Source: Neomoorella sulfitireducens (GTDB lineage Bacteria; Bacillota; DSM-521; Neomoorellales; Neomoorellaceae). From it: 64,000 bases of DNA. The notes below the pieces were generated by a model. The model was given only the letters and a program-made list of their open reading frames with translations. It was not told the origin of the DNA and ran no database searches. The DNA lies in assembly GCF_024733845.1 (NCBI RefSeq), contig NZ_JANRHG010000005.1, positions 62,001 to 126,000 on the forward strand, given 5' to 3'. Below are positions 60,831 to 64,000 of this stretch, in pieces (within the stretch, counting starts at the first letter, position 1; the number at the start of each line of letters is the position of its first letter). Both the position numbers and the translations under genes were made by a program.

Positions 60831-62132
60831 TTATTGCATTAACCGTGGTATGAACAAGCTAAGCTGCGGGAAGCTCGAAACAATGATTATGCATATAATA
60901 TCCGCTATGAAAAATGGAATGATACTACTAAATACTGTAGAAAGTGGAATCCCGGTTAATCCTGAGAAGACGAAGCAGTCAAGCCCTACTGGGGGTGTAA
61001 TAACTCCGATTACTATAACTAAGGTTATTACAACTCCAAACCATATTGGATCAAAACCTAAGGATAAAGCTACAGGGTAGATAATAGGCATAGTAAGAAT
61101 AACTGCTGAAAAAATGTCAAGGAACATTCCCAGGATAAGGTAAAGCACTACTATGCCTGTGAAGATCACCATTTTAGGTACGGGTAATTGAGCCGCAATT
61201 TCTCCTAGCAAGATGGGAAGCTTACTAACTGCCATAAACTTCATGAAGATATAGGCCCCAACAATGAGGAGCATAACCATTGCTGTTGTCTGCCCCGCTT
61301 CAAAGAGGGCATCTAAAATTTTTTTCAGGGTGAGTCGCCGGTTGCTTAGGCCAATAAGGACAGCACCAAAACCACCAATTGCTCCTGCTTCTGTAGGGGT
61401 AAAAATGCCTCCATAAATACCTCCCAACATCAAAACAAATAAAAGAATCATATGCCATGTCCCTTTAAGCGACAATACTTTTTCTTTAAAGCTAGTCTTC
61501 GGTCCAGGTGGACCCGCTTGCGGATTACGAGCTGTAATTATTGCAATAACTAGGCAATATAACAAAGTAAGAAGTATTCCAGGAATTATACCGGCCATAA
61601 ACAGCAACCCGATGGAGTTCTCCGTGAGGATGCCATAAATAATGAAAGACATGCTGGGGGGGATAACAAAAGCCAAGGGAGCCGCACAGGCAATGCTGCC
61701 CACAGACAGTTTTTCATCATAGTTATACTTTTTCATTTCGGGGAGCGCTACTTTACCCATGGTGGCTAAAGCCGGTGCAGGGACACCGGTAATAGCTGCA
61801 AATAAGGCACAGGCTACGACTGTGGCCATAGCTAGCCCTCCGCGCAGTTGCCCTACTAGCTTGTAGGCGCTCTCATACAGGTCTTTACCTATTTCAGTAT
61901 TGGAAAGCAGCATACCCATGAAAACAAATAACGGTACTGCCGACATGGGGTAGTCGCCAACGGTTGTAAAAAGGATCTGGGGTATCCCTCTGAAGGCTGG
62001 TCCGAAACCCATGATGCTAGCATACCCAAAAAAGCCCACCAGCGCCATGGCCGCACCAATCCATATTCCTGAAAACAGAAGAACCACCAAAACTACAAGC
62101 CCAATAGCACCAACGATTTCTGGGCCCATCAT
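60831..62132 (-). CDS. dctM: TRAP transporter large permease (DctM)
   Basis: This 433-residue protein has about 12 membrane segments and the DctM signature: PLFVFMGMLLSNTEIGKDLYESAYKLVGQLRGGLAMATV, IPPSMSFIIYGILTENSIG, FTPTEAGAIGGFGAVLIG. It forms the ion-coupled channel that accepts substrate from DctP. Its start overlaps the dctQ stop by 4 bp. The substrate is probably a C4-dicarboxylate or other organic acid; specificity lies in DctP and is not readable. Confidence 0.95.
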   Translation of the reverse strand: MMGPEIVGAIGLVVLVVLLFSGIWIGAAMALVGFFGYASIMGFGPAFRGIPQILFTTVGDYPMSAVPLFVFMGMLLSNTEIGKDLYESAYKLVGQLRGGLAMATVVACALFAAITGVPAPALATMGKVALPEMKKYNYDEKLSVGSIACAAPLAFVIPPSMSFIIYGILTENSIGLLFMAGIIPGILLTLLYCLVIAIITARNPQAGPPGPKTSFKEKVLSLKGTWHMILLFVLMLGGIYGGIFTPTEAGAIGGFGAVLIGLSNRRLTLKKILDALFEAGQTTAMVMLLIVGAYIFMKFMAVSKLPILLGEIAAQLPVPKMVIFTGIVVLYLILGMFLDIFSAVILTMPIIYPVALSLGFDPIWFGVVITLVIVIGVITPPVGLDCFVFSGLTGIPLSTVFSSIIPFFIADIICIIIVSSFPQLSLFIPRLMQ

Positions 62133-62629
62133 TTTTTCACCTCTCTAGTCTCAGTCATGTTTCGGACCAGTAGCACTAAGATAGCTACGCAGAATAATGC
62201 GAAACCCAGGCTCATTATCCAGTAGAATGGTGCATGTGGTATTCGGAGCAAGCCTGTCTTGGTATTTACTTCAATACTCTCATAGAAACTTGCTATAGTC
62301 AGAATAACATATATAAGTAAGGACAAAAGCAAGGTAATTGTTTTAATAAATGCTTGAATGCTCGGCGAAAATCGCTTTATTATTAAGTCTACCAACACAT
62401 GTCGACCGGCTAATGCGCACCACGCCAGCGCAGGAAAAACTATAACTATCATCATAAATTCGGTTAGCTCAGGAGTGCCTGTTATTGGGGCTCTAAATAG
62501 GAACCTCCCAAGGACGTCTGCTACCGTCAGTAGCATCATAAACGCTATTACGAGTGATACTGCGAAACCAACCAACTGGCTAAAAGAGGAGAACGCTTTT
62601 TTCATAGCTTTGATATCCTCCATCCTCAA
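62129..62629 (-). CDS. dctQ: TRAP transporter small permease (DctQ)
   Basis: This 166-residue protein has four membrane segments with the DctQ pattern (MLLTVADVLGRFLFRAPITGTPELTEFMMIVIVFPALAWCALAGRHVLVDLI). It pairs with DctM in the inner membrane. It is preceded by a 263-bp gap holding a large inverted repeat after dctP. Confidence 0.94.
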   Translation of the reverse strand: MRMEDIKAMKKAFSSFSQLVGFAVSLVIAFMMLLTVADVLGRFLFRAPITGTPELTEFMMIVIVFPALAWCALAGRHVLVDLIIKRFSPSIQAFIKTITLLLSLLIYVILTIASFYESIEVNTKTGLLRIPHAPFYWIMSLGFALFCVAILVLLVRNMTETREVKK

Positions 62630-62733
62630 AGTGTCATATCATTTGCAAGGGAATGAAGTCCCCCAGCAAACCGACAAATAACAGTTTGTTTCCGCCACAG
62701 GCTTTATTGCTTGCAAAGCTATCCCAAAATAAA

Positions 62734-62841
62734 GGCTTTGATGCCGAACCATGCATATCTACGATTTCTGTCAATGTTATTATTTAAGCAAAAAGTTGGT
62801 ACCTCCTTTCTGTATATGCATGTGGGTTCTGCATCAAAGCC
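62734..62841 (-). other. Long inverted repeat between dctP and dctQ
   Basis: GGCTTTGATGCCGAACC-ATGCATAT (62734-62758) pairs with 62814-62841 (one mismatch and a 3-base bulge), enclosing 55 bases. A second, AT-only hairpin (AAAAATTTAA-TGC-TTAAATTTTT, 62846-62868) lies beside it, nearer dctP. Such structures in transporter operons often stabilise or attenuate so the binding protein is made in excess. A small mobile-element remnant is another possibility. Confidence 0.6.
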
Positions 62842-62892
62842 GGCTAAAAATTTAATGCTTAAATTTTTTGATAGAATGGTTCTGTGTTTATT

Positions 62893-63978
62893 TTAATTGC
62901 TTTGATATCTCTGTATCAGCTGCAGAGTTTCCTCATATACAGCCTTTCCTGGTAGGCCTTTAGCCTCGCATTCTTCTATCAACTTGTCGTGAACAGGTTT
63001 AACTGCCTCATACCATACCTTCATATCCTGCGAAGGGATTTCAATGAAAGTATGGTTATTAGCTTTACATTGGTTAATAGCATCACTAACAAGCTTTCCA
63101 GTGGTCTCCGCTATTACCTTTGCCCAGACATCACCAGCTTGTTCAATTAATTGTTGTAGATCGGGAGGTAGTTTATCAAACTTCTCCTTGTTGATAATAA
63201 TGAACTGTGGAGTTCTGTTAAACCCGCCTTCTCCAAAGGTAGTGTGATATGGCAGGAGTTCAAGGACGCGGAAAATACTGAGTACGGCAAAATGATTTAC
63301 AACACCTTCGATTAATCCTCTTTCAAGGCTTGTGTACATGTCCGCAATGTCTAGTTCAACGGGACTGGCGTTTACTTTACTCAAGGCTTCCGCCAGCATA
63401 CTCTCAGCAGCAAACATTTTAACCCCTTTAAGATCTTGAGGCGTCTTTACTGGTTTCTTGACTGTGTGGATGTGCGCGGGCAACATATATTTGAATGCGA
63501 TTGGCTTAACCCCTTGCCATTCGGCTTGCATCTCTGGGAATTTATTAAGAAGGTCTTTGTAAATCTGGATTGCTGCTTCTTCGGACGGTAAACCCAAGCA
63601 GGGTAAAGTAATGAACAAATTCAGGAGGAATCCGTCCTCGCGGTCCAGCACATAGTTGCCGCCGTCGACAAAAAGGGTCTGAACGCCCCTAAACACTTCA
63701 TTACCCTTTAATAATGAGCCACCGTGATGGATCGTTATTTTTAGCCTACCGCCACTTTTCTCTTCAAGCCATTTCTTCCATTCTTCGAACGCCATACCGA
63801 TATTGGATTGCGCGGGATTGTGATTGTTGATATTAAGTTCATAGACCTGGGGTTGTTCAGAAGGTTGCTGTTTTCCCGCAGTTCCTGTCTCTTTTGTCTT
63901 GGCGCAGCCCCCAAGAATAAGCACCCATACTAATACAACCATCAGCAACAGAATTACCCACCATGAATTTTTTTTCAT
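62893..63978 (-). CDS. dctP: TRAP transporter solute-binding lipoprotein (DctP)
   Basis: This 361-residue protein has a lipoprotein signal (VILLLMVVLVWVLILGGC, lipobox LGGC), then the DctP fold: ELNINNHNPAQSNIGMAFEEWKKWLEEKSGGRLKITIHHGG and LKGVKMFAAESMLAEALSKVNASPVELDIADMYTSLERGLIEGVVNHF. The usual carboxylate-binding Arg position near residue 190 is not obvious, as the segment reads KGVKMFAAESML. Ligand unknown; the neighbouring enzymes suggest a hydroxy or keto acid. GGAGG precedes the ATG. Confidence 0.94.
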   Translation of the reverse strand: MKKNSWWVILLLMVVLVWVLILGGCAKTKETGTAGKQQPSEQPQVYELNINNHNPAQSNIGMAFEEWKKWLEEKSGGRLKITIHHGGSLLKGNEVFRGVQTLFVDGGNYVLDREDGFLLNLFITLPCLGLPSEEAAIQIYKDLLNKFPEMQAEWQGVKPIAFKYMLPAHIHTVKKPVKTPQDLKGVKMFAAESMLAEALSKVNASPVELDIADMYTSLERGLIEGVVNHFAVLSIFRVLELLPYHTTFGEGGFNRTPQFIIINKEKFDKLPPDLQQLIEQAGDVWAKVIAETTGKLVSDAINQCKANNHTFIEIPSQDMKVWYEAVKPVHDKLIEECEAKGLPGKAVYEETLQLIQRYQSN

Positions 63979-64000
63979 AGCAAGCTAACCTCCTCTGCCT

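Overview
The window looks like a chromosomal segment of a motile, S-layer-bearing, spore-former-type Firmicute, most likely a Moorella-like thermophilic clostridium. This is inferred from the SLH-domain proteins, the flgK/flgN/flgM/csrA/fliW/flgL set, a Bacillus-type sigma-D promoter, a Gram-positive LexA box, the DUF1659/DUF2922/YvrJ trio and GC-rich coding with frequent GTG/TTG starts. Almost everything up to 50.8 kb is on the minus strand. No tRNA, rRNA or CRISPR array was seen.

Layout. (1) 0-2.6 kb: start of a nonulosonic (legionaminic-type) sugar pathway, legB-legC-neuD-like, running off the left edge and probably serving flagellin glycosylation. (2) 3.7-18.1 kb: late flagellar block. 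A near-perfect sigma-D promoter precedes flgL. It is followed by a 2,005-residue protein with 18 IPT/TIG repeats, two SLH proteins, fliW, csrA, flgM, flgN and flgK. The secreted proteins are thus embedded between flagellar genes. (3) 18.2-30.3 kb: a gene graveyard. Two AbrB/PIN loci (one toxin fused to an IS3 remnant), frameshifted SWIM and SEC-C genes, and at least five truncated copies of galE, two of capD and three of an abrB promoter are shuffled with scraps of other genes. In the middle sits an intact Rpn-family nuclease gene with six 12-bp repeats and an apparent in-frame internal start that would make a small C-terminal protein, as in intragenic RpnS antitoxins. (4) 30.3-33.2 kb: YwgA-like plus HD phosphohydrolase pair, then intact galE. 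(5) 33.3-48.4 kb: exopolysaccharide/O-antigen-type cluster: wbpM-like dehydratase, wecA/wbpL-like transferase, wbpV-like reductase, a decayed GmrSD-type gene, GT4, Wzy, CDP-alcohol phosphotransferase, an insertion sequence with clear ends, a cytidylyltransferase-oxidoreductase fusion, Wzx, broken ugd/rmlA scraps, and an EPS-type MarR regulator with its promoter. (6) 48.4-53 kb: small genes, including DUF433, DUF1659, DUF2922, a CxxC protein, YvrJ, and a ComK-like gene whose promoter contains a perfect LexA box. (7) 53-64 kb: a catabolic/uptake region: LuxR- and LysR-type regulators, VOC protein, zinc-type alcohol dehydrogenase, a PanB-fold enzyme lacking the PanB metal ligands, and a DctPQM TRAP transporter, cut by IS21/IS1634/IS3 remnants. 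Two near-identical 22-bp palindromes mark its promoters.

How it fits together. The left half appears devoted to the cell surface (flagellum, S-layer, glycans) and the right end to import and oxidation/reduction of an organic acid under LysR-type control. The number of single-base indels in otherwise good genes (SWIM, SEC-C, GmrSD, transposase) is high, so real decay and sequencing error both need to be considered.
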